DNA of 25,715 bases, taken from contig JAUQYY010000293.1 of assembly GCA_030587505.1 (NCBI GenBank), positions 1 through 25,715 of the forward strand, written 5' to 3'. This document shows positions 8,200-15,413 of this stretch, piece after piece. The stretch is from Candidatus Sigynarchaeota archaeon. GTDB taxonomy: Archaea > Asgardarchaeota > Jordarchaeia > Jordarchaeales > Jordarchaeaceae. Positions within the stretch are counted from its first letter, which is position 1, and each line of letters begins with the position of its first letter. A model generated the notes under the pieces. That model was given only the letters and a program-made list of their open reading frames with translations, was not told where the DNA came from and made no database searches. Made by a program: the position numbers and the translations under genes.

Positions 8200-8716
8200 T
8201 TACATCCTGAACAGTAGTTTTGTGTCGGGGGGAATAGAGTCTATGTACTTTCTTCTAAACTCTTCGCTCAGCATTGGACACTCCCTGAAGACGCATGGCT
8301 CACTGTACATCGGGTGACTCCACATCCTGTCCAGAATCACTTTTAGCGGCTCCTCCCTGACGTTTCCGAAGGAGAGGGGCATGAAGCAGCAGGGCTGAAC
8401 GTCACCGTATGGTGATATGTAGATGTAATCTTTGTTCGCTATTCCCCTGCACTGGCTTGAACTTTGATTCTGAAAGTAGAAGTCCCTGCACACGAAGGGG
8501 AAGTCAACAAGTTCCCTAACTCTCTCCTCCTCTTCGGGTGTCAGCCTCACATCAACATTGTGCAGCCACCTGCCGGCTGGTGTGGGAAGCAGGTACCTTA
8601 CCCCCGTGGCACCCAGTTCCTTCGCCAGCTTGATAACCCTCTCGAATTCACCGTTGCTCAGGTTTTCCTTCGTCACGTAGGTGGATAGCATACACTTTAG
8701 CCCCACATCGAGCGCG
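8200..8716 (-). CDS. Radical SAM/SPASM enzyme, C-terminal fragment after a frameshift
   Basis: This is the 3' part of the gene starting near 9230. It contains the end of the partial barrel (ALDVGLKCMLSTYVTKENL) and a SPASM-like cysteine-rich domain: FVCRDFYF, SSSQCRGIANKDYIYISP, YGDVQPCCFMPLSFGNV, then EPCVFRECPM. SPASM domains hold auxiliary 4Fe-4S clusters and occur in peptide-modifying and heme-pathway radical SAM enzymes such as PqqE, AnSME, NirJ and AhbC/D. The frame is lost in the A-run at 8717-8720 (T-run on the plus strand): one more A gives AAKNALDVGLK and a continuous protein of about 343 residues. It is convergent with the GNAT gene. Substrate unknown. Confidence 0.8.
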
Positions 8717-9230
8717 TTTTCGCCGCCTGAACAGCCTTCTCAAAACACCCCTTATATCCCCGATACTTGTCGTGTTTTTCGGGAACTGGACTGTCGATGC
8801 TCACATAGAGCAGCTCCAAGCCACTATCTTTCAGTTTTTTCGCGTATTCTTTCGTGATGAGTAAGCCGTTGGTGTCCACAAACACGAAAACCGCTCTCTC
8901 CGAGGCGTAGCTTATAAGCTCCATGAGGTCCGGTCTAAGGGTGGGTTCCCCCCCGAAAAAGTTGACAACCAAGGCTTTATTAGCCTGGTCGAGCACGTCC
9001 TTAACTTCGTCGGTTGAGAGCTCCCGGTGCTTCTCCTTCAAGTAGTTTCCTGTGCAGCAGTGCCGGCAGTGGCACTGGCACTCATAGGTTATGCCGAACA
9101 TGAGGTAGGGGACGGGGCCCCTTTCCTCAATCCACTTGGAAAGCTTTTCAGCGTCGAATGTCAGCGGAACACCCTTCTCCAACCATATAGCGCCATCCTT
9201 CGAATAGTCCCAAGACGACACTCCACACAA
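8697..9230 (-). CDS. Radical SAM enzyme, N-terminal fragment with the 4Fe-4S/SAM site
   Basis: It begins at TTG 9230 or GTG 9221; AAGGAAG at about 9233-9239 is too near the first and slightly far from the second, so the start is unsure. The radical SAM motif Cx3Cx2C is C51, C55 and C58 in YECQCHCRHCCTG, followed by VVNFFGGEPTLRPDLMELI (the GGEP SAM-binding motif), VFVDTNGLL and LLYVSIDSP. These are core strands of the MoaA/SPASM-type barrel. After KAVQAAK the frame runs out (TRSMWG, stop at 8697), and the real continuation is the fragment at 8200-8716. Single-gene unit with a TATA box at 9269-9284. Confidence 0.85.
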   Translation of the reverse strand: MCGVSSWDYSKDGAIWLEKGVPLTFDAEKLSKWIEERGPVPYLMFGITYECQCHCRHCCTGNYLKEKHRELSTDEVKDVLDQANKALVVNFFGGEPTLRPDLMELISYASERAVFVFVDTNGLLITKEYAKKLKDSGLELLYVSIDSPVPEKHDKYRGYKGCFEKAVQAAKTRSMWG

Positions 9231-9268
9231 AACTTCCTTAAGATTTTGTAGATTTAATTAATTCTATA

Positions 9269-9284
9269 ATTTAAATAGTTTATG
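9269..9284 (-). promoter_or_regulatory. TATA box for the radical SAM gene
   Basis: An AT-only block reading ACTATTTAAATTATAG on the minus strand, 40-55 bases before the start codon; initiation is expected near 9250. Confidence 0.45.
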
Positions 9285-9444
9285 ACGCCTGAACCACGCC
9301 AAAAAATGATTGAAAGGTGAGAGCTCAGGAATGAGTTCTCGGACTTAACACTCTTGCGTGGAGCCGTGGGAATCAAGACGATGCAACAAGAGGGAAGAAG
9401 TGGACGAAAACGCTTTCCAGTTAACAAAGAGCCGGTTCTCTTGT

Positions 9445-10389
9445 CTAATCGTTGTACTGCTTTTTCGCTTCCCTTATGGCCGCCAGAAAGTCTATTATTA
9501 GCCTCGCCGCTACTTGCGCAGTGACTCCCGCGGGGTCGTAGAGAGGGTTCACCTCGACCAGGTCGAAGCCCACAATGTTTCCCTTCTCCGGTAGGGCGGT
9601 GAGCATTTCTCTCATCTGGAGGTAAGTGAATCCTCCGGGTTCGGGGGTTCCCGTTCCTGGTGCCACCGAGGGGTCAAGGGCATCTATGTCAATTGTGACG
9701 TAAATGTTTTCGGCCTCCGGGATCTGCTCCATCACCCAGCCTGTTCCCCGCTTTATGGCCTTCTCGGCTGTAATTATTTTTGAGCCGTATTTCTCCGCCT
9801 CTTCCATGATGTATACGGGGTTGAGCAGACCCCTGATGCCTATCTGCGTGATTCCCTTAACGTGCTCCAGTTCGGAAGCCCTCTTAAGGGGGTTTGCGTG
9901 GCTAACCCTTATTCCCGCTACCTCATCCATGAAATCAAGATGAGTATCGAAGTGCACGATTTCTAGGTTTGTGCCTTTAAACGCTCTAATTACGGGGAAG
10001 GTGATTGAATGATCCCCTCCAAGGGTTATGGGGAACACGTTGCTGCTTACGATTTCCTGAACGTACAGGGTTATCAAGTCTAGGTTAAACTCGCTCAGCG
10101 TCGGCGCCACGGGCACATCGCCATAGTCAACGATTTTTGTGCCTGCGAGCTTGCGTCTTCCGAGTTCGATGTCGTATATTCCCTGTTCAGGCTGAAAGAA
10201 GGAACCATAGATCTGGGAGGCTTCCCTAATGGCTCTCGGCCCGTACCTTGCCCCAGTTCGGTTTGTGGTTCCCTGATCCAGGGGCGCCCCAATGACTGCA
10301 ACATCCACGCCGCTCAAGTCCCTCGTGTAAGGAACCTTGCAAAACGTTGTGATACCCACGAAGGGTAACTCCTCACCTACATCACTCAC
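9445..10389 (-). CDS. speB: Agmatinase-family ureohydrolase
   Basis: A 314-residue, full-length ureohydrolase. The two-manganese site is complete: H127 in LGGDHSI, D148/H150/D152 in FDTHLDF, and D234/D236 in TIDIDALDP. The signature GTGTPEPGGF follows. The family turns agmatine into putrescine and urea, the archaeal route to polyamines; close relatives act on guanidinobutyrate, proclavaminate or other guanidino acids. Note DTHxD instead of the common DAHxD. The start is GTG 10389 with GGAGG about nine bases upstream. It is divergent from the MDR dehydrogenase with a shared promoter region. Agmatinase is the likely function; the gene symbol is given by family, not by proof of substrate. Confidence 0.85.
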   Translation of the reverse strand: MSDVGEELPFVGITTFCKVPYTRDLSGVDVAVIGAPLDQGTTNRTGARYGPRAIREASQIYGSFFQPEQGIYDIELGRRKLAGTKIVDYGDVPVAPTLSEFNLDLITLYVQEIVSSNVFPITLGGDHSITFPVIRAFKGTNLEIVHFDTHLDFMDEVAGIRVSHANPLKRASELEHVKGITQIGIRGLLNPVYIMEEAEKYGSKIITAEKAIKRGTGWVMEQIPEAENIYVTIDIDALDPSVAPGTGTPEPGGFTYLQMREMLTALPEKGNIVGFDLVEVNPLYDPAGVTAQVAARLIIDFLAAIREAKKQYND

Positions 10390-10437
10390 GTTTTCATTCC
10401 TCCATTAACTGAAATCCTTTACAATTAGGAAGCATCA

Positions 10438-10455
10438 CTTTAAAAATATTTTACA
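10438..10455. promoter_or_regulatory. Shared AT-rich promoter block between agmatinase and MDR dehydrogenase
   Basis: CTTTAAAAATATTTTAC works as a TATA element in both directions. Leftward it places initiation near 10415, ~26 bases before GTG 10389. Rightward it places initiation near 10470; a second element, CTTTTAATAA (about 10483-10492), could instead serve the dehydrogenase. Confidence 0.4.
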
Positions 10456-10546
10456 CTAAGTGTTTTTTAAACGAGATACGTCTTTTAATAACTGTTATCA
10501 CCTTATACGTGAGGATACCATAACAAAAACTTGGAAGGGTTCGGCT

Positions 10547-11506
10547 TTGAGAGCGTTACTCGTGGATAATGGTGAAGTTAAACTCGTTTCGAACCATCCG
10601 GCTCCCGAGGTTAAGCCCGGCTGGGTTCTAATCAAGCCCATCCTGGTTGGAATCTGCAAAACGGACTTGGAGCTCATAAAGGGATACATGAATTTCAGCG
10701 GAGTGCCGGGTCACGAGTTCGTTGGCGTTGTTGAGGCTGGCGATGAGAACCTACTGGGGAAACGCGTCGTAGGAGAAATAAACTTCGCCTGCAGCTCCTG
10801 CGACCTGTGTAGAAGAGGCCTGCAGAAACACTGCCCCAATAGGAGTGTTCTTGGCATTTACAACGCGGACGGGGCGTTCGCCGAATACTTCACAATGCCA
10901 AAGGAGAACATCCACATTCTTCCAGAGGGCGTAAGTGACGAGCAAGCTGTGTTCGTTGAACCCCTGGCAGCCTCACTGGAGATTCTGATGCAGGCCCACA
11001 TCAAACCAACCTGGAGGGTGATGGTTCTCGGCGACGGGAAACTAGGCTTACTGGTAACACAGGTTCTCAGGCTCACCGGCTGCGACCTTGTGCTGGTCGG
11101 CAAACACGAGAACAAGTTGAGGATAGTTGAACGCATGGGCGTCAAAACAGCCACGCTAGAAAACCCGCCCGAGGCGGAGGCTGACCTAGTCGTGGAGTGC
11201 ACCGGTAACCCCGACGGGTACGGCTTGGCAAAGAGGATGGTTCGCCCATCCGGAATAATAGTCGCCAAGAGCACCTACCATCAGAATCTCGAATTGAACT
11301 GGTCAGAAATTGTCGTAGATGAGATAACAATCATCGGTTCAAGGTGCGGACCATTTGCTCCCGCTATAAGGCTGCTCGAGCGGGGGCTCATAGATACGGA
11401 ATCCCTAATAACGGCCAGATACCCCTTTAAAAAAGTGTTAAAGGCGTTTGAACACGCGAAGGGCTCCGAGGCGATAAAGATACTAGTCCAAATTTGGAAA
11501 GAGTGA
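10547..11506 (+). CDS. Zinc-dependent MDR alcohol/polyol dehydrogenase
   Basis: A 319-residue medium-chain dehydrogenase. I choose TTG 10547 because GGAAGGG (10533-10539) lies seven bases upstream and the family begins here (RALLVDNGEVKLV); the ATG at 10460 would add an unrelated 29 residues overlapping the promoter. Catalytic zinc ligands are the cysteine of GICKTDLE, the histidine of PGHEFVGVVE and the glutamate of VFVEPLAAS. The structural zinc lobe is present as CSSCDLCRRGLQKHC (four cysteines). The NAD(P) Rossmann turn is VLGDGKLGLL, a slightly unusual GDGKLG. Likely an oxidoreductase for a secondary alcohol, sugar or threonine-like substrate. It is slightly shorter than typical 340-350-residue members. 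It converges on the HhH/GTPase-like gene with only 37 bases between stops. Confidence 0.85.
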   Translation: MRALLVDNGEVKLVSNHPAPEVKPGWVLIKPILVGICKTDLELIKGYMNFSGVPGHEFVGVVEAGDENLLGKRVVGEINFACSSCDLCRRGLQKHCPNRSVLGIYNADGAFAEYFTMPKENIHILPEGVSDEQAVFVEPLAASLEILMQAHIKPTWRVMVLGDGKLGLLVTQVLRLTGCDLVLVGKHENKLRIVERMGVKTATLENPPEAEADLVVECTGNPDGYGLAKRMVRPSGIIVAKSTYHQNLELNWSEIVVDEITIIGSRCGPFAPAIRLLERGLIDTESLITARYPFKKVLKAFEHAKGSEAIKILVQIWKE

Positions 11507-11543
11507 GGGAAATTATTCTCGTGGGTAACAGCGCAGCGGTTCT

Positions 11544-12725
11544 CTAGACGACTCCTATGTTGCGTATCCAGGGTTTGAGTTCCTCTCCCAGTAGGTTTAG
11601 AACACCGCTCTTCTCAGGATCTGGCAGTACTCCTGCTATGTAGATGGTTTTGTCCTCCCAGTCCACGGGTTTGCAGACAATGATTTCCCCTGGTGCCAAC
11701 TCCACGGTCATGGTGCCTATGTCTTTTGAATAGTTTCTGCTCAGGGCTTCCCGAAGCCAGATCATCCTCATCGCGGCAATAGAAAGAACCTCTCCGTGGT
11801 TGGACGTGTAATCCGCGATTAGCAGCGCCTTATCATCGAACACCATCAGGTCCCTGCTCCCCAGAAACTCCGCGTAGTCTCTGAGAATACCCTCAACAAC
11901 GTGGGACGCGCCTGCGATTTTCCTCAACGCAGACGAAAAACTCAGAAACAGTTTCTCCTGCTCAAAAATGTTAGTGTACTCTATCTGGAACCGCGCATTC
12001 TGATACTCCTTAAACAGCTTTCTGACCTCGTCTCTCAACAGTCTCCTCCTTTCCTCATGCTCCTGGGATTCACCCGCCCCATCCCCGCTGTGCAGAAAGA
12101 TAACAGTGTAGGGCGTCTCACCACTCTTGCTGTAAAACTCAAGTATTCCACCCAGATAATTGAGGGCATCCCTATGCCGAACGTGGTCGTGGGCGTCGAT
12201 TACAAAAACCAGAAGATCTGCACGGCTGAAAACCTCGCTCTCCGCACCGGGCTCCCCCTCCCCATCCAACCTGCTCACACCGAGTATTTCGGCGTTTATC
12301 CAGCCAAAAAGACTAGTCCTCACAAGAACACTTATGGTTTGACTCCGCTCCGCCGAGAATCCGTAGCGGGCTCCACGGATGCTCTCTCTACTAGTTATAG
12401 TTCGCACGATCGAGGCTATACCCAAACCATCAAGACCCGCCACAACAATCTTCTTCTCGTCCCTCGTCCTCATCTCACTCACAGCCACAAGTATCCTCGC
12501 CGCGGAGATCCACCTCTCAAGCTGAGACCTTCTTATCCCCGTCAACTGGTAAAGACTCTTAGAATCCTGCTGTGAAAGCTTCTTCACAGTATTTATTCTG
12601 TTTTTCCTCAGCTTCCTACCCGCCTCGGGGCCTATACCCACAATGATCTGGGGAGTGGACTTCGGAATCTTACTAAAATCAGAAACCTCTTTTGTCAGAA
12701 AACCTCTAACTCTCTGAAAACTCAT
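11544..12725 (-). CDS. Helix-hairpin-helix protein with a degenerate Arf/Rag-like G domain and roadblock-like C-terminus
   Basis: A 393-residue cytosolic protein in three parts. Residues ~24-80 are a helix-hairpin-helix region (IIVGIGPEAGRKLRKNRI, then LYQLTGIRRSQLERWI), of the kind that touches DNA or proteins. Residues ~91-272 follow the Arf/Rag GTPase order: VVAGLDGLGIASIV at the P-loop, ADLLVFVIDAHDHVRHRDAL as strand 4 and helix, FLHSGDGA at the guanine-specificity position and YTNIFEQEKLFLSFSSAL as the Rag-like SIF strand. The P-loop lacks the GK[ST] lysine and hydroxyl residue, and the NKxD motif is lost, so nucleotide hydrolysis is unlikely. Residues ~275-385 (LMVFDDKALLIADYTSN) look like a roadblock/longin domain, as in RagA. 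The start is ATG 12725 after GGGGGT. Function unknown; it is divergent from the Cdc48-N/VWA gene. Confidence 0.8.
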   Translation of the reverse strand: MSFQRVRGFLTKEVSDFSKIPKSTPQIIVGIGPEAGRKLRKNRINTVKKLSQQDSKSLYQLTGIRRSQLERWISAARILVAVSEMRTRDEKKIVVAGLDGLGIASIVRTITSRESIRGARYGFSAERSQTISVLVRTSLFGWINAEILGVSRLDGEGEPGAESEVFSRADLLVFVIDAHDHVRHRDALNYLGGILEFYSKSGETPYTVIFLHSGDGAGESQEHEERRRLLRDEVRKLFKEYQNARFQIEYTNIFEQEKLFLSFSSALRKIAGASHVVEGILRDYAEFLGSRDLMVFDDKALLIADYTSNHGEVLSIAAMRMIWLREALSRNYSKDIGTMTVELAPGEIIVCKPVDWEDKTIYIAGVLPDPEKSGVLNLLGEELKPWIRNIGVV

Positions 12726-12766
12726 AGGGCTTACCCCCGAATTCTCAACTTGCTATGAAAGAAAAT

Positions 12767-12777
12767 CACAATTAATA
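12767..12777 (-). promoter_or_regulatory. Possible TATA box for the HhH/GTPase-like gene
   Basis: TCTATTAATTG on the minus strand lies ~47 bases before ATG 12725, giving a ~22-base leader with the GGGGGT ribosome site (about 12734-12739). Confidence 0.35.
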
Positions 12778-12970
12778 GAATCTAAGAAACTCAAAGATTA
12801 TAACTCTTTTGTAGCCAATCGGCTTCCTACATCACCCTAAGGACAGAGAGAGGGAGAGTCGACTTAAATCCGCATCCCTTCCATTTTCTATATGCGTACA
12901 CAGAAACACAGAACTAAACAAGCTCGCCAACCCCTAACAGTATGTTATGAAAAGGATTTATTAATGTCGA

Positions 12971-12982
12971 AAATAAATTAAA
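12971..12982 (+). promoter_or_regulatory. Possible TATA box for the VWA gene
   Basis: AAATAAATTAAAG lies about 48 bases before ATG 13025 and would give a leader of some 24 bases carrying GAGGT. A second AT-rich element (TTTATTAA, ~12956-12963) is an alternative. Confidence 0.35.
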
Positions 12983-13024
12983 GATTAAAAACACCCTTCA
13001 ACAACGAGAATGCGAGGTAATGGA

Positions 13025-14302
13025 ATGGAACTCGAAATTGTTAAGGCTGGCGAAACAGAAGGCGCGGCTTTCATCCACCCCGAAACCGCAAAAGCCGAAG
13101 GAATCTACGACGGAAACATAATCCTTTTTGAGGATCCAACCACCGGCAACTTTGGTGCAGCCCCAGTCTACACCGACAAAAAAGTTGAAAAGGACAAAAT
13201 AAAAATCGACTCCACCCTAGTCGAGTCAAGCGGACTAGACGAAGGATTTATGGTAGAAGTCAAAAACTACACAGGGAAACTCCAACCCCTAAGAAGGATA
13301 GTAATCGGCGTAGAACCCCTCGGCGGACAATCACCAGAAGACGTATTCAAACAAGCACAAGAACGCAGAAACGAACTCAAAAAACTCCTCAACAAGAGAG
13401 TAGTCTTCAAAAAAATGAAACTAAGATGGAAAGACCTTGAAGCCAACATATCCATCGAATCCACAGACCCCGACCTAAAAGGAAAAGAATTCGCCATAGT
13501 CAACTGGCCAGAAATCGAAAGAGCAGAAATAGTCCCCATAGGACCCGCGATGCCCTTCAACGCCATACTACTCATCGACGTATCCGGAAGCATGAGCACA
13601 AAAGACATGAAAGTAGTCAACATAGCCCCAGCCAGAGAAGGAATCGTCAGCCTCCTAGAATCCGAACAAATCTCAAACTTCCTCAGCAGATTCGAAGAAG
13701 GAGAAGAAGTAAAACGCAGACACGGAGCCGCATTCGCCTCACTCCTATACCTAGCCGAAAAAGTAGGACGAGGATACGGAGAAAAAGTATCCATAATCAC
13801 ATACCACGACGAAGCAAAAATCGTAAAATTCGACGGAAACGACTACTACGACGCCACAACAGGAAAAATAGACCAAGTAGCAGAAACCATACTAACCGAA
13901 GTCGCTTACAAAACCGGCGGCTATACTAATATGAGTGATGCTCTCAGGAAGGCGATTAATGTTCTTAAGAAGGCGTTTAAGGGCAGCGGACAGAACATGA
14001 TTATTTTCATGACGGACGGGTTTCCGCAGGGGACTGATACCGAGGAGGCTGTGATGTCTATTGTGGAGCGTGAGCTTTCGAAGCTTCCCAACGTTGTGCT
14101 TTACACCGTGGGCATAGGCGGGGAGGTTAACGATAGGCTGATGGAGAACATTGCTGCTATGACTGGTGGAATGTACTTCAAGGCCACTGATCTTGGAAAG
14201 CTTTTGAGCTGGTACAGTGAGCTTGCGAGAACCTTTACGAAGGCGGTTCACCAGAAGGAAAAGGCTCCTGAGGAAGAGGCTGCAGCGGAGGCTAGCTCCT
14301 AA
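13025..14302 (+). CDS. Cdc48/VAT N-domain-like protein fused to a von Willebrand factor A domain
   Basis: A 425-residue soluble protein. ATG 13025 is preferred over ATG 13010 because GAGGT lies six bases before it. Residues ~1-83 (FIHPETAKAEGIYDGNIILF, VYTDKKVEKDKIKIDSTL, SSGLDEGFMVEV) show the double-psi barrel pattern of the VAT/Cdc48 Nn subdomain. Residues ~84-172 (FKQAQERRNELKKLLNKRVV, SIESTDPDLKG) resemble the Nc subdomain. Then comes a VWA domain from ~178 with an intact metal site: DVSGSMS (D185, S187, S189), T301 in GGYTNMSDAL and D331 in MTDGFPQG. The tail is acidic and alanine-rich. There is no AAA ATPase part. Known VWA proteins of this sort act as Mg-dependent binding scaffolds (Rpn10, chelatase partners); an adaptor role is inference. 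Codon use changes abruptly near 13905. Confidence 0.8.
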   Translation: MELEIVKAGETEGAAFIHPETAKAEGIYDGNIILFEDPTTGNFGAAPVYTDKKVEKDKIKIDSTLVESSGLDEGFMVEVKNYTGKLQPLRRIVIGVEPLGGQSPEDVFKQAQERRNELKKLLNKRVVFKKMKLRWKDLEANISIESTDPDLKGKEFAIVNWPEIERAEIVPIGPAMPFNAILLIDVSGSMSTKDMKVVNIAPAREGIVSLLESEQISNFLSRFEEGEEVKRRHGAAFASLLYLAEKVGRGYGEKVSIITYHDEAKIVKFDGNDYYDATTGKIDQVAETILTEVAYKTGGYTNMSDALRKAINVLKKAFKGSGQNMIIFMTDGFPQGTDTEEAVMSIVERELSKLPNVVLYTVGIGGEVNDRLMENIAAMTGGMYFKATDLGKLLSWYSELARTFTKAVHQKEKAPEEEAAAEASS

Positions 14303-14307
14303 ACATC

Positions 14308-14318
14308 TTGTTTTTTCT
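14308..14318 (+). terminator. T6 terminator after the VWA gene
   Basis: TTGTTTTTTCT begins six bases after the VWA stop codon, a typical archaeal oligo-T stop signal. Confidence 0.45.
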
Positions 14319-14655
14319 CACCACTCATCTTTCTGCGGACTCGGTACCGGTGGTCCTGTTCTACACTGCTCTAGGGAAAGCTTCGGAAGGATCAGCCGGA
14401 GATTGAGACGGAGTAAAAGGTAACGGGTAGCGGGCTGCTTGTAAAGCCGGGGGGTACACTAAAAATTGAGTACGCCAATTTCCATCAGGATACCGACCAT
14501 GGTCTAGATTCTCATACAGTGAAGCTGCAGTATTTGTTATGCGATATAGCCGTCTAAAAGACCACGTTGGTATGCAACAAAGAAGGAGATACCTTCATTA
14601 TTCTGTATGGTCGGAGAATTTTTCATGGGGATAATGTGTTCAAAAATTAAAGAAA

Positions 14656-14688
14656 ATGAAGGGCAATTATTTTTAAAAGCCCTTTCAT
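14656..14688. repeat. Inverted repeat with AT-rich loop
   Basis: ATGAAGGGC (14656-14664) pairs with GCCCTTTCAT (14679-14688) with one bulged base, around a 14-base AT-only loop. It lies ~130 bases beyond the Alba stop and may be a processing or termination element; no function is shown. Confidence 0.4.
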
Positions 14689-14820
14689 CCTCCTGATTCT
14701 CTCTTTCGGGAATCTGTCGCTGGGTTAGTTTCCGTGTTTTTGGCTCCGTGCTTTTCTGGTATGGTTGTGCTGAGTTTTTCGTGGTGTGTTTCTTGCCGTC
14801 TGTTTTTTTGGTTTTGTGGT

Positions 14821-15099
14821 TTACTTTGCGAGGGTTATGGTCATTGCTGATACGTTGCTTTGTCCTCTCTCGTTTTCGATGGTTTCGGTGCCGATTTCTA
14901 TGCTTTTGACTTTGACGTCTGAAAGAAATCTTTCTCTCGTGATTTCTGCGACGTCGACTGCTCTGCTGATCGCTCTTCCTCGAGCTTTTATTGAGACCTC
15001 TTTTGTTCCCTTATTGAATTGGGTTATTACTGCCAGAACATAGTTCATGGTTGGTTTTCTATTTCCGACAAAAACGGTGTTTTCGTCACTTTCCGCCAT
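14821..15099 (-). CDS. albA: Alba, archaeal DNA/RNA-binding chromatin protein
   Basis: A 92-residue protein, the standard Alba length. It reads NTVFVGNRKPTMNYVLAV, then ITQFNKGTKEVSIKARGRAI and SRAVDVAEITRERFLSDVKV, essentially the family consensus, ending with NVSAMTITLAK. Alba dimers coat double-stranded DNA and also bind RNA. The N-terminal lysine pair that is acetylated in Sulfolobus corresponds to R14-K15 here. The start is ATG 15099 with GGTGA six bases upstream (about 15106-15110). A TATA-like TTTATAAATA at 15199-15208, or a closer AAAAAATAAAG (15140-15150), may drive it. It uses A/C-ending codons strongly, as expected of a highly expressed gene. Single-gene unit. Confidence 0.97.
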   Translation of the reverse strand: MAESDENTVFVGNRKPTMNYVLAVITQFNKGTKEVSIKARGRAISRAVDVAEITRERFLSDVKVKSIEIGTETIENERGQSNVSAMTITLAK

Positions 15100-15413
15100 T
15101 TTTCTTCACCTTTCCTACTTTATACCTCTTTTGCTCCTTTATTTTTTCAATGTTCCTCTTATTGTTGCATCGGAGTGTTAACATAAGTTTGATGTACGTA
15201 TTTATAAAAATTTTCGTCGCTTGGCGAATGAACTGTGGAGTTAGCCGAATATTAGGCGTACGAATTTCGTTAAGCTTCGGGGAATCCTGATGGTTTCTAT
15301 GAAAATTTTTAACCCCGTGTGTGCCGCTGTTGAGGTTTATGGTTAAAGTTTTAAATAGCTAGATTTGGCACGGTTTTGGTAACTTTTTTCAGTGTTGGCT
15401 CTAGATATAATTA
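15100..15413. other. Divergent promoter region between Alba and the DUF5788-like gene
   Basis: About 314 bases without a gene. It holds the Alba leader and its two candidate TATA boxes on the left, and a rightward TATA-like AGTTTTAAATAG around 15346-15357 for the next gene. I see no RNA gene here. Confidence 0.45.

Larger units (their letters stand above)
14303..14820. other. 518-base stretch without a convincing gene
   Basis: After the VWA stop there is a T6 run, then mixed sequence. Frame 14416-14558 (plus) encodes SGLLVKPGGTLKIEYANFHQ and about 27 more residues to a stop; another frame near 14557-14694 encodes WYATKKEIPSLFCMVGEFF and more. Neither has a start with a ribosome site or a family I recognise, so they may be relics. 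The right part (14695-14820) is rich in T and G on the plus strand and forms the 3' flank of Alba. Confidence 0.4.

Noticed and set aside
14700..14820. Open minus-strand frame beyond the Alba stop giving a Lys/Arg/His-rich peptide
   Set aside because: It is only open because the strand is A/C-rich; there is no start, no ribosome site and no family match.
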